Source: Micavibrio sp. UBA6929
GTDB lineage: Bacteria; Pseudomonadota; Alphaproteobacteria; Micavibrionales; Micavibrionaceae
Direction: 5' to 3'
Length of the DNA stretch: 64,000 nt
Assembly: GCA_002448815.1 (NCBI GenBank)
Contig: DKAJ01000008.1
Coordinates: forward strand, 13,166 to 77,165
A model generated the notes under the pieces. That model was not told where the DNA came from. It worked only from the letters and a program-made list of their open reading frames with translations, and did no database searches. Every line of letters starts with the position of its first letter. The stretch's first letter is position 1. The translations under genes and the position numbers were made by a program. Positions 8,059 through 16,181 of this stretch are shown here, piece by piece.

Positions 8059-8841
8059 TTAGAACGGGAAGATAATGTCATAGAGTTGCTGTCCGTAACG
8101 TGGTTGTTGCACGTCGGTAAGCTGTCCTTCGCCGCCATAAACGATGCGCGCTTCGGCGATGCGGTTATGGTCGATTGTATTTTGTGTTGAGATATCTTCT
8201 GGACGGATGACGCCATCGATTTGCAAAATACGTTTTTCAAAATTGACGCGCACTTCTTGGCGGCCACTGATCACCATATTGCCGTTTGGTAAAATCTGCG
8301 TGATTAGTGCTGCGATTTCCAGAGCAATTTCTTCTTCTCGCTCGGTTGAGCCTGCGCCGTTATGGCTGGAGGTTGAATCAAATGCGCTTAGCTCTGGGTT
8401 GAGCAAGCCAGTTGCAGAGTCGTTAATGGCCTCGGGCGTGATCATGTCGATGTCTTGTTCCAGACCAAGAAGACGGCTGAGGTTTGCGCCTTCGCTGCTG
8501 CTTCGGCTGCGTTCGCTTTCGTTTTCAAGCGTGGCTTCGTCGGTGATATCAACCATGACTGTGATGATGTCGCCGATATTTTTCGCGCGCTGGTCTTTAA
8601 AGAAAGTGACGCGGTCAGATGCCCATAACGAGTTTTTCTGTTTGACGATGTTTTGAGGGGTCGGCATCGGCAAGCTGACAGGTTGGTAGTCGGGCTGCGT
8701 TACGGGGTTGCTGATTTTCGTCATTTGAGGAGGCTCGCCAATGTTGCTGAGGCGGTCAACGGCGCTGCATGCGCTGAGCATAGCGCACAGGCCCAATGCC
8801 AAAAAGCGTGCTGCATATTTTTGTGTGCGATGTGTTTTCAT
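8059..8841 (-). CDS. flgH: Flagellar L-ring lipoprotein FlgH
   Basis: FlgH forms the outer-membrane L-ring. The 260-aa precursor has a lipoprotein signal peptide with the lipobox LSAC (Cys at residue 25). The conserved core includes SLWASDRVTFFKDQRAKNIG, the GDIITVMVDITDEA strand and the C-terminal IDGVIRPEDISTQNTIDHNR, with the final ...YDIIFPF ending typical of FlgH. It is the last gene of the flgF-flgG-flgA-flgH unit, 25 bp after flgA, and transcription probably ends at the shared terminator with dksA. Confidence 0.94.
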   Translation of the reverse strand: MKTHRTQKYAARFLALGLCAMLSACSAVDRLSNIGEPPQMTKISNPVTQPDYQPVSLPMPTPQNIVKQKNSLWASDRVTFFKDQRAKNIGDIITVMVDITDEATLENESERSRSSSEGANLSRLLGLEQDIDMITPEAINDSATGLLNPELSAFDSTSSHNGAGSTEREEEIALEIAALITQILPNGNMVISGRQEVRVNFEKRILQIDGVIRPEDISTQNTIDHNRIAEARIVYGGEGQLTDVQQPRYGQQLYDIIFPF

Positions 8842-8866
8842 GGTTTTGGTCCTTGGTGGTTAAATC

Positions 8867-9787
8867 TTAAAATGTTTTTACTGTGACTTCTTGTGTGCCT
8901 GTCACGATGGCGTCAATGCTTTGGCTGCTTTGGTTGTTGACCACGCGGATCAGGTCACCTTTTGCGCCAAATTCCATGGCTTTACCTGTGGCGGTTAAGC
9001 GCATGCCGCCATGTTGATAGATCATTGTGACGCTTTCGCCGCGCTGTACGATGCGGGGTTGTTCGACATCCATCTCTTTGATGGCGCTGCCAGCGGTGAT
9101 AATGCGGCGCGGTGTCAGGCCGTATAGATCTTCGGCTCGCAAATATGTGTCATGATTGACGCTGTGCATAGGCACTGTGATCATACGGATGTCGTGTCTG
9201 CCAATGACATCGCCAGAGCGCAGGCTGGATTTAAGCGTTGGGATTTGTGCAAGCGGGATGATTTTACCCGAGATGCGTTTTTGAATAACAGGGTTGTCCT
9301 TTGATGGGGCCATGATTGTGGCCTCGAACCAGCGTGATTGCGCATTATACTCAAGTTCGCTGATTTCGGCTGCGTCTGGCATCTCGGGCGGTAGGATGAC
9401 CTCTGGCTGCGCGCCAGTGAATGCGATGTTAAACAGGCTATCTGTCATGGTTTCGGATAAAGCCGTGCGCAGGGCGCCTTCAACTGTTTCTGGTGAGACA
9501 ACTGTCGCAGCGCGCGTCACTGTCAGGTAGTCACTTGCGCTGCTTGGGCGCCAAGGTAGATCCATGGCAATGGCAACGCGTTGCAGCGTTTTTGCACTGA
9601 GGGTTGTGCTTTTTCCGGGGCGAGGGGCGGCGCCAAGGACGCGATCTTGGTTGCGCTCAAGATCGTGGAATAGGTCGCCTAGGCGGATAACATCCCCGCT
9701 GATGACGCTTTGCTGGCGCAGGGATACAGCCATGGCATCTGTGCTGATGAAAGCAAGTACGGCTAAGATGTATACGAAACGAAGCAT
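8867..9787 (-). CDS. flgA: P-ring formation chaperone FlgA
   Basis: FlgA is a periplasmic chaperone for FlgI assembly. The 306-aa product begins with a signal peptide (MLRFVYILAVLAFISTDAMA). Its C-terminal SAF-type domain has RSGDVIGRHDI, LTPRRIITAGSAIKEMDVEQP and VQRGESVTMIYQHGGMRLT, which are the usual FlgA signatures, and it ends with a GKAMEFGAKGD segment. It lies between flgG (47 bp upstream) and flgH. The length matches the longer alphaproteobacterial FlgA. Confidence 0.9.
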   Translation of the reverse strand: MLRFVYILAVLAFISTDAMAVSLRQQSVISGDVIRLGDLFHDLERNQDRVLGAAPRPGKSTTLSAKTLQRVAIAMDLPWRPSSASDYLTVTRAATVVSPETVEGALRTALSETMTDSLFNIAFTGAQPEVILPPEMPDAAEISELEYNAQSRWFEATIMAPSKDNPVIQKRISGKIIPLAQIPTLKSSLRSGDVIGRHDIRMITVPMHSVNHDTYLRAEDLYGLTPRRIITAGSAIKEMDVEQPRIVQRGESVTMIYQHGGMRLTATGKAMEFGAKGDLIRVVNNQSSQSIDAIVTGTQEVTVKTF

Positions 9788-9834
9788 ATTTTTATTCCTT
9801 GTCCTTGGTTTGTTGTTTAATCAGAGTCTATTAC

Positions 9835-10623
9835 TTATCGAAGTTGAGAGACTGTTTGCAGTAATTCATCGCTTGTTGAGATGATGTTTGAATTCATTTC
9901 ATAGGCGCGCTGCGCGGCGATCAATTCAGTCATTTCCTCAACAACGTTGACGTTTGATTGTTCGAGGGCACCTTGCAGCAGTGTGCCAAATTCATCTGTG
10001 CCGGCTGTTCCTGTTGTGGCGCTGCCTGAGGCATCAGTTTCTAGGTACAGGTTGTCACCAATGCCGTTGAGGCCGGCTGGGTTGATGAAGTTCGCCAGTT
10101 GTAACTGTCCGACGTTGCTGGTGGCGGTCTGGTTTGGCAGGCTGACGAGGACTTCGCCTTCCGCGTTGATGTCGATGCTTGTTGCGTCGGCGGGAACTGT
10201 GATGCCTGGATCAACGACATAACCTTGTAGGGTTACGATTTCACCATTTTCATTCAGCTGAAATGTACCGTCGCGTGTGTAGGCAGTATCGCCGTTTGGC
10301 ATTGAGACTTGGAAGAACCCTTCGCCGCGGATGGCTAGGTCTAATGTATTTTCAGTTGTTTGCAATGTACCTTGAGAGTGGATGCGGTAAACTGAACCAG
10401 CTTGAACACCGAGGCCGACTTGCAAGCCTGTTGGCAGGGTTGTGCCGCTGTCTGAGGATGTTGATCCTGGGCGGTCAATGTTTTGATATAGCAAATCGCG
10501 GAAGGCGGCGCGCTGACGTTTAAAGCCAGTGGTCGTCATGTTGGCGATGTTGTTCGAGATTGTGTCAACGTTGAGCTGCTGTGCTAGCATTCCTGTTGAG
10601 CCGATATCGAGTGATCTAATCAT
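9835..10623 (-). CDS. flgG: Distal rod protein FlgG
   Basis: The 262-aa axial protein starts MIRSLDIGSTGMLAQQLNVD and continues with ISNNIANMTTTGFKRQRAAF, the classic FlgG N-terminus; the region LPTGLQVGLGVQAGSVYRIH is characteristic of FlgG rather than FlgF. The C-terminal half has NVNVVEEMTELIAAQRAYEMN, needed for the coiled coil of axial proteins. It builds the distal rod in the periplasm. The gene is 31 bp downstream of flgF. Confidence 0.95.
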   Translation of the reverse strand: MIRSLDIGSTGMLAQQLNVDTISNNIANMTTTGFKRQRAAFRDLLYQNIDRPGSTSSDSGTTLPTGLQVGLGVQAGSVYRIHSQGTLQTTENTLDLAIRGEGFFQVSMPNGDTAYTRDGTFQLNENGEIVTLQGYVVDPGITVPADATSIDINAEGEVLVSLPNQTATSNVGQLQLANFINPAGLNGIGDNLYLETDASGSATTGTAGTDEFGTLLQGALEQSNVNVVEEMTELIAAQRAYEMNSNIISTSDELLQTVSQLR

Positions 10624-10654
10624 GGTTGGTTGCTCCTTTTAAACGTGTGTTGGC

Positions 10655-11377
10655 TTAGCTTGCCAATAATTTCTGAATTGCGTTGCGCAGGCGCTCGTGC
10701 TCGCCTTGCAGGGTTTGTTGTAATTGCTGGAATGTGCGTGATACTTCGATCATGCGGGACATTTCTAAAACTGGCTGCACGTTTGATCCTTCAAGGTAGC
10801 CTTGTTTCATGGAAGTGTTTTGTGGATCCATGGGCGCAGCGTTTGTTGCGTATGTATTGTTGCCGAGGGGCTGTAATTCTTGGAGGTCTTCAAATTCAAC
10901 CATCATGATTTGTCCGACTTGACCATCTTGGTTCGAGATATAGCCGTTTTCATCGATTTTGATCTCGGTAGAATTTGCCGGGATGGTGATGCCGCCGCCG
11001 CCATTGCCTGCGACGCTGTATCCGGCGCTGGTCAGGAGGGTGCCGTTTGCGTCCATTGTGAAGTCACCGGCGCGTGTGTAGACGGTTTCGCCTTCCTCAG
11101 TCAGGACGCCCATAAAGCCGGGGCCGTTAAGGGCAACGTCAAGTGGATTGCTGGTTGAGCGCACTGATCCGGGCGTTGTGATTTCATATTGGCCGCGGTC
11201 ATTAACGAATGACAAAGGATCATCTGTGCCTTTTGGGTTGGACAAATATTCTTCGAACACTAGATTTTGGCCGCGATAGCCTGGCGTGCTGAGGTTCGCG
11301 ATATTGTTGGAGATGATCTCCATATCGCGGCTGAGAGCCATTTGGCGGGACAGGCCTATATAAATACTGTTTTCCAT
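10655..11377 (-). CDS. flgF: Proximal rod protein FlgF
   Basis: From the ATG at 11377 the product (240 aa) starts MENSIYIGLSRQMALSRDME, with IISNNIANLSTPGYRGQ, the standard FlgF N-terminus. An AAGGA ribosome site precedes this ATG. The longer open frame upstream (to 11536) gives only a basic, unrelated extension and is rejected. The C-terminus (EMSRMIEVSRTFQQLQQ) is the axial-protein helix. It is the first gene of flgF-flgG-flgA-flgH and is preceded by a sigma-54 promoter. Confidence 0.93.
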   Translation of the reverse strand: MENSIYIGLSRQMALSRDMEIISNNIANLSTPGYRGQNLVFEEYLSNPKGTDDPLSFVNDRGQYEITTPGSVRSTSNPLDVALNGPGFMGVLTEEGETVYTRAGDFTMDANGTLLTSAGYSVAGNGGGGITIPANSTEIKIDENGYISNQDGQVGQIMMVEFEDLQELQPLGNNTYATNAAPMDPQNTSMKQGYLEGSNVQPVLEMSRMIEVSRTFQQLQQTLQGEHERLRNAIQKLLAS

Positions 11378-11702
11378 TGCGGAATAATCCTTGTTAATTG
11401 TCAGTAGCGGTTTGAAACCCCTTCGCAGAATGTATTGCATGCAGCGTGCCAGTTTTATTTTTGCTGCTATTTCAGTGACTTGCCTTGTTTTTGTGGCGCG
11501 TTGTGTCCTTGTCTTCTTGGGCTGTTTGGTCGGCAATCTTGTCGGTGGCGGTAAATTTTGCCCATGTATTTGTTGTTGCGTTGCGCGCGGTGTGTACAGA
11601 TGTCGAAACTTTGCGCTGAGATTGTTTATTTTCTGCGATCTTTGGGGTATTATAAGCGTGAATAACTGTTTTTAAGTTTTATATAAGGTTAGGTGTCGAC
11701 GA
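11378..11702. other. Divergent intergenic region between flgF and fliL
   Basis: This 325-bp stretch has no credible gene. It holds the flgF sigma-54 promoter (11436-11451, minus). Nearer fliL it holds an AT-rich stretch with a TATTAT-like -10 element (about 11658-11663) and an AAGG/TTAGG ribosome site before the fliL ATG. A loose GG-N10-GC also occurs near 11655, but it lacks the rest of the sigma-54 consensus. Confidence 0.6.
11436..11451 (-). promoter_or_regulatory. Sigma-54 promoter of the flgF operon
   Basis: On the minus strand TGGCACGCTGCATGCA shows GG-N10-GC with a perfect TGGCACG -24 box. It differs from the flgI promoter at only two positions in the core. The predicted start near 11425 leaves a leader of about 48 bp before flgF. 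Confidence 0.8.
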
Positions 11703-12329
11703 ATGGCTGATGAAGATCTGGAAGAAGATAAGGGCGTTGAAGGCGAAGGTGGAGATGAAGGCGCTGAAGGTGCGGATGCTTCTGAAGAGGAAGGCGATGG
11801 TAAGAAAAAGCTGATTATCGCGATTGTCGGCGTGATTGTGCTTTTGCTTGGCGTTGGTGCAGGTTTGTATTTTACAGGTATGCTGGATGGCGTTTTAGGA
11901 AAAGAAACAGCCGAGCATGTTGAAGAAGGTCACGGTGACGAGCACGGTGCGCCTGATGATCATGGTGCGAAAGATGACCATGGCGGTGGCGGTGATGGGC
12001 ATGGCGGCGGTCATGGCGATGCAACGTCTGCTTTTGTTGTTGTTCCGACCATGAATATTAGTTTGAATTCTGATGATGGTGTTCCGCGTTATTTGCGTTT
12101 GAGTGTTCAATTGGAATTGAAAAACCCAGATGATGCGCCTGCGGTTGAAGCCGTGATGCCGCGCGTTATTGACCGTTTTCAGACCTATTTGCGCGAATTG
12201 CGCGTGAAGGACTTGCGCGGTTCTGGCGGGATTTACCGTTTGCAAATGGAGCTTTTGTGGCGGGTTAATCAGGCCGCAGCGCCAGTAGAGGTCAAAGATG
12301 TGTTATTTCAAGAAATATTGGTTCAATAA
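11703..12329 (+). CDS. fliL: Flagellar basal-body protein FliL with a His/Asp-rich linker
   Basis: FliL associates with the stator and MS-ring in the inner membrane. The 208-aa product has an acidic cytoplasmic N-terminus (about 1-34), one membrane helix (LIIAIVGVIVLLLGVGAGLYF, about 37-57) and a C-terminal FliL domain (YLRLSVQLELKN, VEAVMPRVIDRFQTYLRELR and the final QEILVQ). Between helix and domain there is a histidine/aspartate/glycine-rich stretch of about 35 residues with repeated DHG and GHG units, which could bind metal ions; that is an inference. fliM follows after 84 bp with its own promoter. Confidence 0.88.
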   Translation: MADEDLEEDKGVEGEGGDEGAEGADASEEEGDGKKKLIIAIVGVIVLLLGVGAGLYFTGMLDGVLGKETAEHVEEGHGDEHGAPDDHGAKDDHGGGGDGHGGGHGDATSAFVVVPTMNISLNSDDGVPRYLRLSVQLELKNPDDAPAVEAVMPRVIDRFQTYLRELRVKDLRGSGGIYRLQMELLWRVNQAAAPVEVKDVLFQEILVQ

Positions 12330-12345
12330 TGCTATAATGGTGTAA

Positions 12346-12362
12346 TTGGCAAGAAAATTGCT
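12346..12362 (+). promoter_or_regulatory. Sigma-54 promoter of fliM
   Basis: TTGGCAAGAAAATTGCT is very close to the sigma-54 consensus, with GG and GC ten bases apart, a TTGGCA -24 and a TTGCT -12. The predicted start is near 12373, within an inverted repeat and 41 bp before the fliM ATG. Confidence 0.82.
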
Positions 12363-12393
12363 AGGTTACAATCAGCATGATGTTATGTAACTT
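12363..12393. repeat. Inverted repeat overlapping the fliM transcription start
   Basis: AGGTTACA and TGTAACTT (7 of 8 pairs) are separated by 15 bases and abut the sigma-54 -12 element. The position at about -10 to +20 suits an operator for a regulator, or an mRNA 5' hairpin. No binding protein can be named. Confidence 0.45.
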
Positions 12394-12413
12394 AGGTCAA
12401 GGATTAAAAGGTA

Positions 12414-13523
12414 ATGGCTGACGGTACCGATGAACTAGATCAGATGAGCGACGAAGAGCGCGCCGTAATGGAGCAATGGGAAAACATGGCTGCAGATGAC
12501 GGCGAGTCTGATGATGCGTCAGATGATGATATTGCGGCAGGCGGTTCTGAGGTTGATGCGCGCATTTTGAACCAGGAAGAAATTGACAGTCTTCTCGGTT
12601 TTGATGAAGGCGCAGAAGGTGACGGCAGTTCCTCTGGTGTGATGGCGCTGGTGAATTCGGCGATGGTGAACTATGAACGTTTGCCGATGCTTGATATCGT
12701 CTTTGACCGTTTGGTGCGTTTGATGTCGACGACATTGCGTAATTTGACCTCTGATAACGTAGAGGTAAGTCTTGATCAGGTTTCAACGGTACGTTTCGGT
12801 GATTATATGAATTCGATCCCGTTGCCGGCGATGCTATCGGTGTTTAAGGCCGAGGAGTGGGATAATAATGGTCTTTTGACGACCGACAGTGCGCTGATTT
12901 ATTCGATTGTGGATGTGTTGCTTGGTGGCCGTAAGGGTACGCCGGCTGTCCGCGTTGAAGGGCGCCCTTATACGACGATTGAGACCAAGCTTGTTCAGCG
13001 CATGGTTGAAGTGATTTTGGGTGACTTGTCTTCGGCCTTTGATCCATTGTCACCAGTTGGTTTCGGCTTGGACCGTATTGAAACAAATCCGCGTTTTGCA
13101 ACCATTACCCAAAGTAACAATGCCTGCGTTTTGGCGCGCTTGCGCATTGATATGGGGGATCGTGGTGGCCGCGTTGAAATTCTTATTCCTTATGCGACGC
13201 TTGAGCCTATTCGTGAGCTTCTCTTGCAGATGTTCATGGGTGAGAAATTCGGCCGCGATTCAATTTGGGAAAACCACTTGACCGAGGAGCTGTATAAAAC
13301 TGATGTGCAGCTGCAGGCGGTTTTGGGTGAAAAGATTGTATCATTAGATGAAATGTTGAATTGGGAAGTGGGCTCGCAGGTCTTTTTCTCGACCAAAACC
13401 GAAGATGAAATTGAACTGCGATGCGGGCATTTTCCAATGTTTAAGGGGCCTGTGGGGCAAAAGCAGGGGGCTATTGCCGTGCAGATCGAACGTTATATTG
13501 AAAAACAAGAAGATCAGGATTGA
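12414..13523 (+). CDS. fliM: Flagellar motor switch protein FliM
   Basis: FliM forms part of the C-ring and binds phosphorylated CheY. The 369-aa product has an acidic N-terminus (about 1-50), then NQEEIDSLLGFDEG, which corresponds to the CheY-binding peptide shifted inward. The middle domain follows (MLDIVFDRLVRLMSTTLRNL, DNNGLLTTDSALIYSIVDVLLGG), with a C-terminal SpoA-like domain ending EIELRCGHFPMFKG. The stop overlaps the start region of the next gene, indicating coupling. CheY and CheZ lie in the same transcription unit. Confidence 0.95.
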   Translation: MADGTDELDQMSDEERAVMEQWENMAADDGESDDASDDDIAAGGSEVDARILNQEEIDSLLGFDEGAEGDGSSSGVMALVNSAMVNYERLPMLDIVFDRLVRLMSTTLRNLTSDNVEVSLDQVSTVRFGDYMNSIPLPAMLSVFKAEEWDNNGLLTTDSALIYSIVDVLLGGRKGTPAVRVEGRPYTTIETKLVQRMVEVILGDLSSAFDPLSPVGFGLDRIETNPRFATITQSNNACVLARLRIDMGDRGGRVEILIPYATLEPIRELLLQMFMGEKFGRDSIWENHLTEELYKTDVQLQAVLGEKIVSLDEMLNWEVGSQVFFSTKTEDEIELRCGHFPMFKGPVGQKQGAIAVQIERYIEKQEDQD

Positions 13524-13528
13524 TAGGG

Positions 13529-14137
13529 ATGACACTGAGTTTAGCGATGGATATCGTTGTTTTATTGGCGCTGGGGGTTACGATTTTTTATGCCGTGCGC
13601 CTGTCCAACAGTTTGAACGCATTTAAGCAGCATCGCAGTGAATTTGATGCGCTGATTAAGGTGCTGTCAGATAATATCGAGCAAGCCTATCGCGCGATTG
13701 ATGAACTGAAAGATTCTTCTGAAAAGGCAGGGCGCGATTTGCAAGATGCCTTAAATGACTCGCAATATATGATTGATGAGCTGCGTATGGTCAATGATGC
13801 CAGCGATAGTTTGTCGCGCCGTTTGGAGGATCTGGCAGTGAAGGGGCGTCATGTCACGTCACCAGCGCCATCTGTTCCAGAAACGCCTTCGATGCCTGAG
13901 GTGAGTGAAGAGGTCGCCCCGGCAGCAGAGAAAGACGGCTCTTGGCAAAGTACGCTTTCGGTGAAGATGCGCGATGATGCGCCCGCGCCAAAGGCGCCCA
14001 AAGGCACCGGCAATGAAGGCGCGTCTATCTTTTCTATTCGTGATCCAGATCATGATGTGGATGCGGGCAGTAATGATGCTTTTTCTAGCAAAGCCGAGCA
14101 GGAGCTTTATGAAGCCTTGCAGGGGAAAAAGCGTTAG
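13529..14137 (+). CDS. DUF6468-like flagellar-associated membrane protein
   Basis: This approximately 202-aa protein has one N-terminal membrane helix (LSLAMDIVVLLALGVTIFYA) followed by a coiled-coil (about 25-105) and a Pro/Ala-rich tail. In alphaproteobacteria a protein of this form, classed as DUF6468, commonly follows fliM; I assign it from form and context. A TTG at 13520 would add three residues, but the ATG at 13529 is simpler. It overlaps or abuts the fliM stop. The function is not established; a link to the C-ring or motor is inferred from position only. Confidence 0.65.
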   Translation: MTLSLAMDIVVLLALGVTIFYAVRLSNSLNAFKQHRSEFDALIKVLSDNIEQAYRAIDELKDSSEKAGRDLQDALNDSQYMIDELRMVNDASDSLSRRLEDLAVKGRHVTSPAPSVPETPSMPEVSEEVAPAAEKDGSWQSTLSVKMRDDAPAPKAPKGTGNEGASIFSIRDPDHDVDAGSNDAFSSKAEQELYEALQGKKR

Positions 14138-14191
14138 GGTGAATGTCACGCTTGCATGAGGTGAGCGGTTAATTATACAGGAATTTGATTT

Positions 14192-14905
14192 ATGCAGGGC
14201 AACAGCCGATCTTTGTCGATTTTACCAATGATGATTTTGGTTGCTTTTTTGGCATTTTCTGTGCGCTTGTCGAGCGTTTTTGTCGGTGTGCAAGACCTTT
14301 CACGTCAAGGTGAAGTCTTTGCGGCTGCTGAAGCAAAGCCGGATTTAGAGGCTGAGCATGAGGAAGATGCTGGCGCAGATCATGGTCAAGATGAAGGGCA
14401 TGATGAGGTGGAAGCGCACCAAGATGATCACGGTGATGATTTTGATGAAACAGATGTGGTTTGGCGCGATGCCATTGAAGAGGATTACGGCTTTGAAAAT
14501 ACCAAAATGGATTATTTGCGTGATCTGGAAGAGCGCCGTAAAGCATTGGAGGCGCGTGAAGGTGATTTGCGCGCCAGAGAAGCTCTGCTGGATGCAACTC
14601 AGCAGGAGATGGAGCGTAAATATGTTGAGCTTAAGCAAATTCGTAATCAGATCGAGGTCTTGTTAAAGCAGCAAGAAGATGAAGAGCAGGCTCAGATTAT
14701 GAGTTTGGTGAAGATCTACGAGGGGATGAAGGCCAAAGAAGCGGCTGCGATATTTAATACGCTTGATATTGATATTTTGCTGCGCGTGACGATGAATATG
14801 TCTGAACGTAAGGCTTCAGCTATCTTGGCAAAAATGAACCCAGAGCGCGCCAAAACATTAACTGTTATGCTTGCTGAGCAAAAGTCATTGCCCTCATTAC
14901 CATAG
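14192..14905 (+). CDS. MotE-like periplasmic motility chaperone
   Basis: The 237-aa product has an N-terminal hydrophobic anchor/signal (ILPMMILVAFLAFSVRLSSV), an Asp/Glu/His-rich segment (about 52-90), a long coiled coil (about 110-170) and a C-terminal MgtE_N-like helical domain (LVKIYEGMKAKEAAAIFNTL, MSERKASAILAKMNPERAK). This layout matches MotE, the chaperone for the stator-associated protein MotC in rhizobia. No motC is evident, so the client may be one of the two MotB-like proteins downstream or FliL. The acidic/His composition echoes that of FliL. Confidence 0.7.
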   Translation: MQGNSRSLSILPMMILVAFLAFSVRLSSVFVGVQDLSRQGEVFAAAEAKPDLEAEHEEDAGADHGQDEGHDEVEAHQDDHGDDFDETDVVWRDAIEEDYGFENTKMDYLRDLEERRKALEAREGDLRAREALLDATQQEMERKYVELKQIRNQIEVLLKQQEDEEQAQIMSLVKIYEGMKAKEAAAIFNTLDIDILLRVTMNMSERKASAILAKMNPERAKTLTVMLAEQKSLPSLP

Positions 14906-15098
14906 TAGCATCTTATCGTATTCAATTTTCTTGAAGTTTTAGATTTGCTCTGTTGTTATTTTGAATTCTTCTGTATGATGCGTTAAGCTTTTGTCAATAT
15001 TTTGCTTTTACAGTGGAATATGATGAGCGTGGCTTACGATAAGTCAAATCCTTGAAAATAAATAATGATATACAATAGAAGTCGAAAGTGGGGACCAG

Positions 15099-15488
15099 GT
15101 GGCCGTAGATAAAAATATGAATGTCTTGATCGTGGATGACTATAATACGATGCTTCGTATTATTAAAAACTTGCTGAAGCAATTAGGGTTTAATAACGTA
15201 GATGAGGCAACGGATGGGTCTGCCGCCTACGAAAAGGTTAAGAACAAGCAGTACGGTTTGATCATTTCCGATTGGAACATGGAGCCAATGACAGGACTTG
15301 ATTTGCTGAAACAAATTCGCGCATCAGGCGAGTCATTTAAAGATACGCCTTTTATTATGGTGACGGCTGAAAGTAAGACTGAAAACGTTATTGCAGCTAA
15401 GCAAGCCGGCGTGAATAACTATATTGTTAAGCCATTTAATGCCGAGACTTTGAAAACAAAGATTTCAAGTGTTTTGGGTGAATTTTAA
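15099..15488 (+). CDS. cheY: Chemotaxis response regulator CheY
   Basis: This single receiver domain (129 aa) has all the catalytic residues: the acidic pair in LIVDDY, the phospho-acceptor Asp in LIISDWNMEPMTGLDLL, Thr in FIMVTAE and Lys in NNYIVKPF. Phosphorylated CheY binds FliM to change motor rotation. I choose the GTG at 15099 because MAVDKNMNVLIVDDY is the usual alphaproteobacterial start; an ATG six codons later is the alternative. Upstream, TTAA-N7-TCAA (14983-14997) is one base off a CtrA box, which I treat as weak. Confidence 0.92.
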   Translation: MAVDKNMNVLIVDDYNTMLRIIKNLLKQLGFNNVDEATDGSAAYEKVKNKQYGLIISDWNMEPMTGLDLLKQIRASGESFKDTPFIMVTAESKTENVIAAKQAGVNNYIVKPFNAETLKTKISSVLGEF

Positions 15489-15530
15489 ACGAATTTAGTA
15501 TTGTTCTTATTATCAAATTAGGGGGTAGCT

Positions 15531-16130
15531 ATGACTGATGGTCATCATGGGGACTCGACCAAACGTGATAAGGTCGTTCAAATTATTAATTCTGTTGTTT
15601 CTCAGGTTGAAACGTCTGAAAACATTTCGCGTGAGGCTATTTTTCAAGAAATTAATGCCTTGCAAGATGTGATTGATCAGGTGCGCCGTGATTTGGGCGG
15701 CACTGGGGCGGCGGATATTAATCAAAAGCATATTCCTACCGCTACTGATGAGCTAGATGCGGTTGTGGAAGCGACGGCCATTGCAACGGGTGAAATCATG
15801 GATGCATGTGAGGCTATTCAAGATAAGAGTGCTGAGATTGAGGGCGAACAAGGCGAAGCCATTGCCAGTGAGGTGATGAAAATATATGAGGCATGCTCGT
15901 TTCAAGATATTACGGGGCAGCGCATTACCAAGGTCGTCAGCAGTTTGAAGATTATCGAGGAAAAAGTGGGTGGTCTTTTGTCTATTCTTGGTGAAAAAAT
16001 TCCTGGTATTGATTATGTCCGTGAAGAAGAGGCAACAGGTGATGAGGCATTGTTGAACGGCCCGCAGTTGCCAAATCAGGGCGTTACGCAGGATGATATT
16101 GATGCGTTGCTGGATGATCTGTTTGATTAA
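15531..16130 (+). CDS. cheZ: Protein phosphatase CheZ
   Basis: CheZ dephosphorylates CheY-P. The 199-aa protein is helical and contains the active-site motif CSFQDITGQRITKV (Asp and Gln of the QD-x-T-GQ signature at about 128-133). It also has the C-terminal acidic amphipathic peptide DDIDALLDDLFD that docks CheY. It lies directly downstream of cheY, which supports the pairing. No receptor, cheA or cheW genes are in this window. Confidence 0.9.
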   Translation: MTDGHHGDSTKRDKVVQIINSVVSQVETSENISREAIFQEINALQDVIDQVRRDLGGTGAADINQKHIPTATDELDAVVEATAIATGEIMDACEAIQDKSAEIEGEQGEAIASEVMKIYEACSFQDITGQRITKVVSSLKIIEEKVGGLLSILGEKIPGIDYVREEEATGDEALLNGPQLPNQGVTQDDIDALLDDLFD

Positions 16131-16181
16131 TTAGCCTTTTTCGCGCTGTTTATTTTATCATAGTCACGGTATAATAAGGGC

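Noticed and set aside
11378..11536. 53-residue N-terminal extension of FlgF
   Set aside because: It is basic and non-homologous, and the flgF ATG at 11377 has a good ribosome site and the exact family N-terminus.
11655..11669. GG-N10-GC before fliL
   Set aside because: Neither the -24 nor the -12 context fits; the AT-rich stretch fits a sigma-70 type -10 better.
14983..14997. TTAA-N7-TCAA upstream of cheY as a CtrA box
   Set aside because: One mismatch in an AT-rich region gives many chance hits, and there is no supporting -35/-10 layout.
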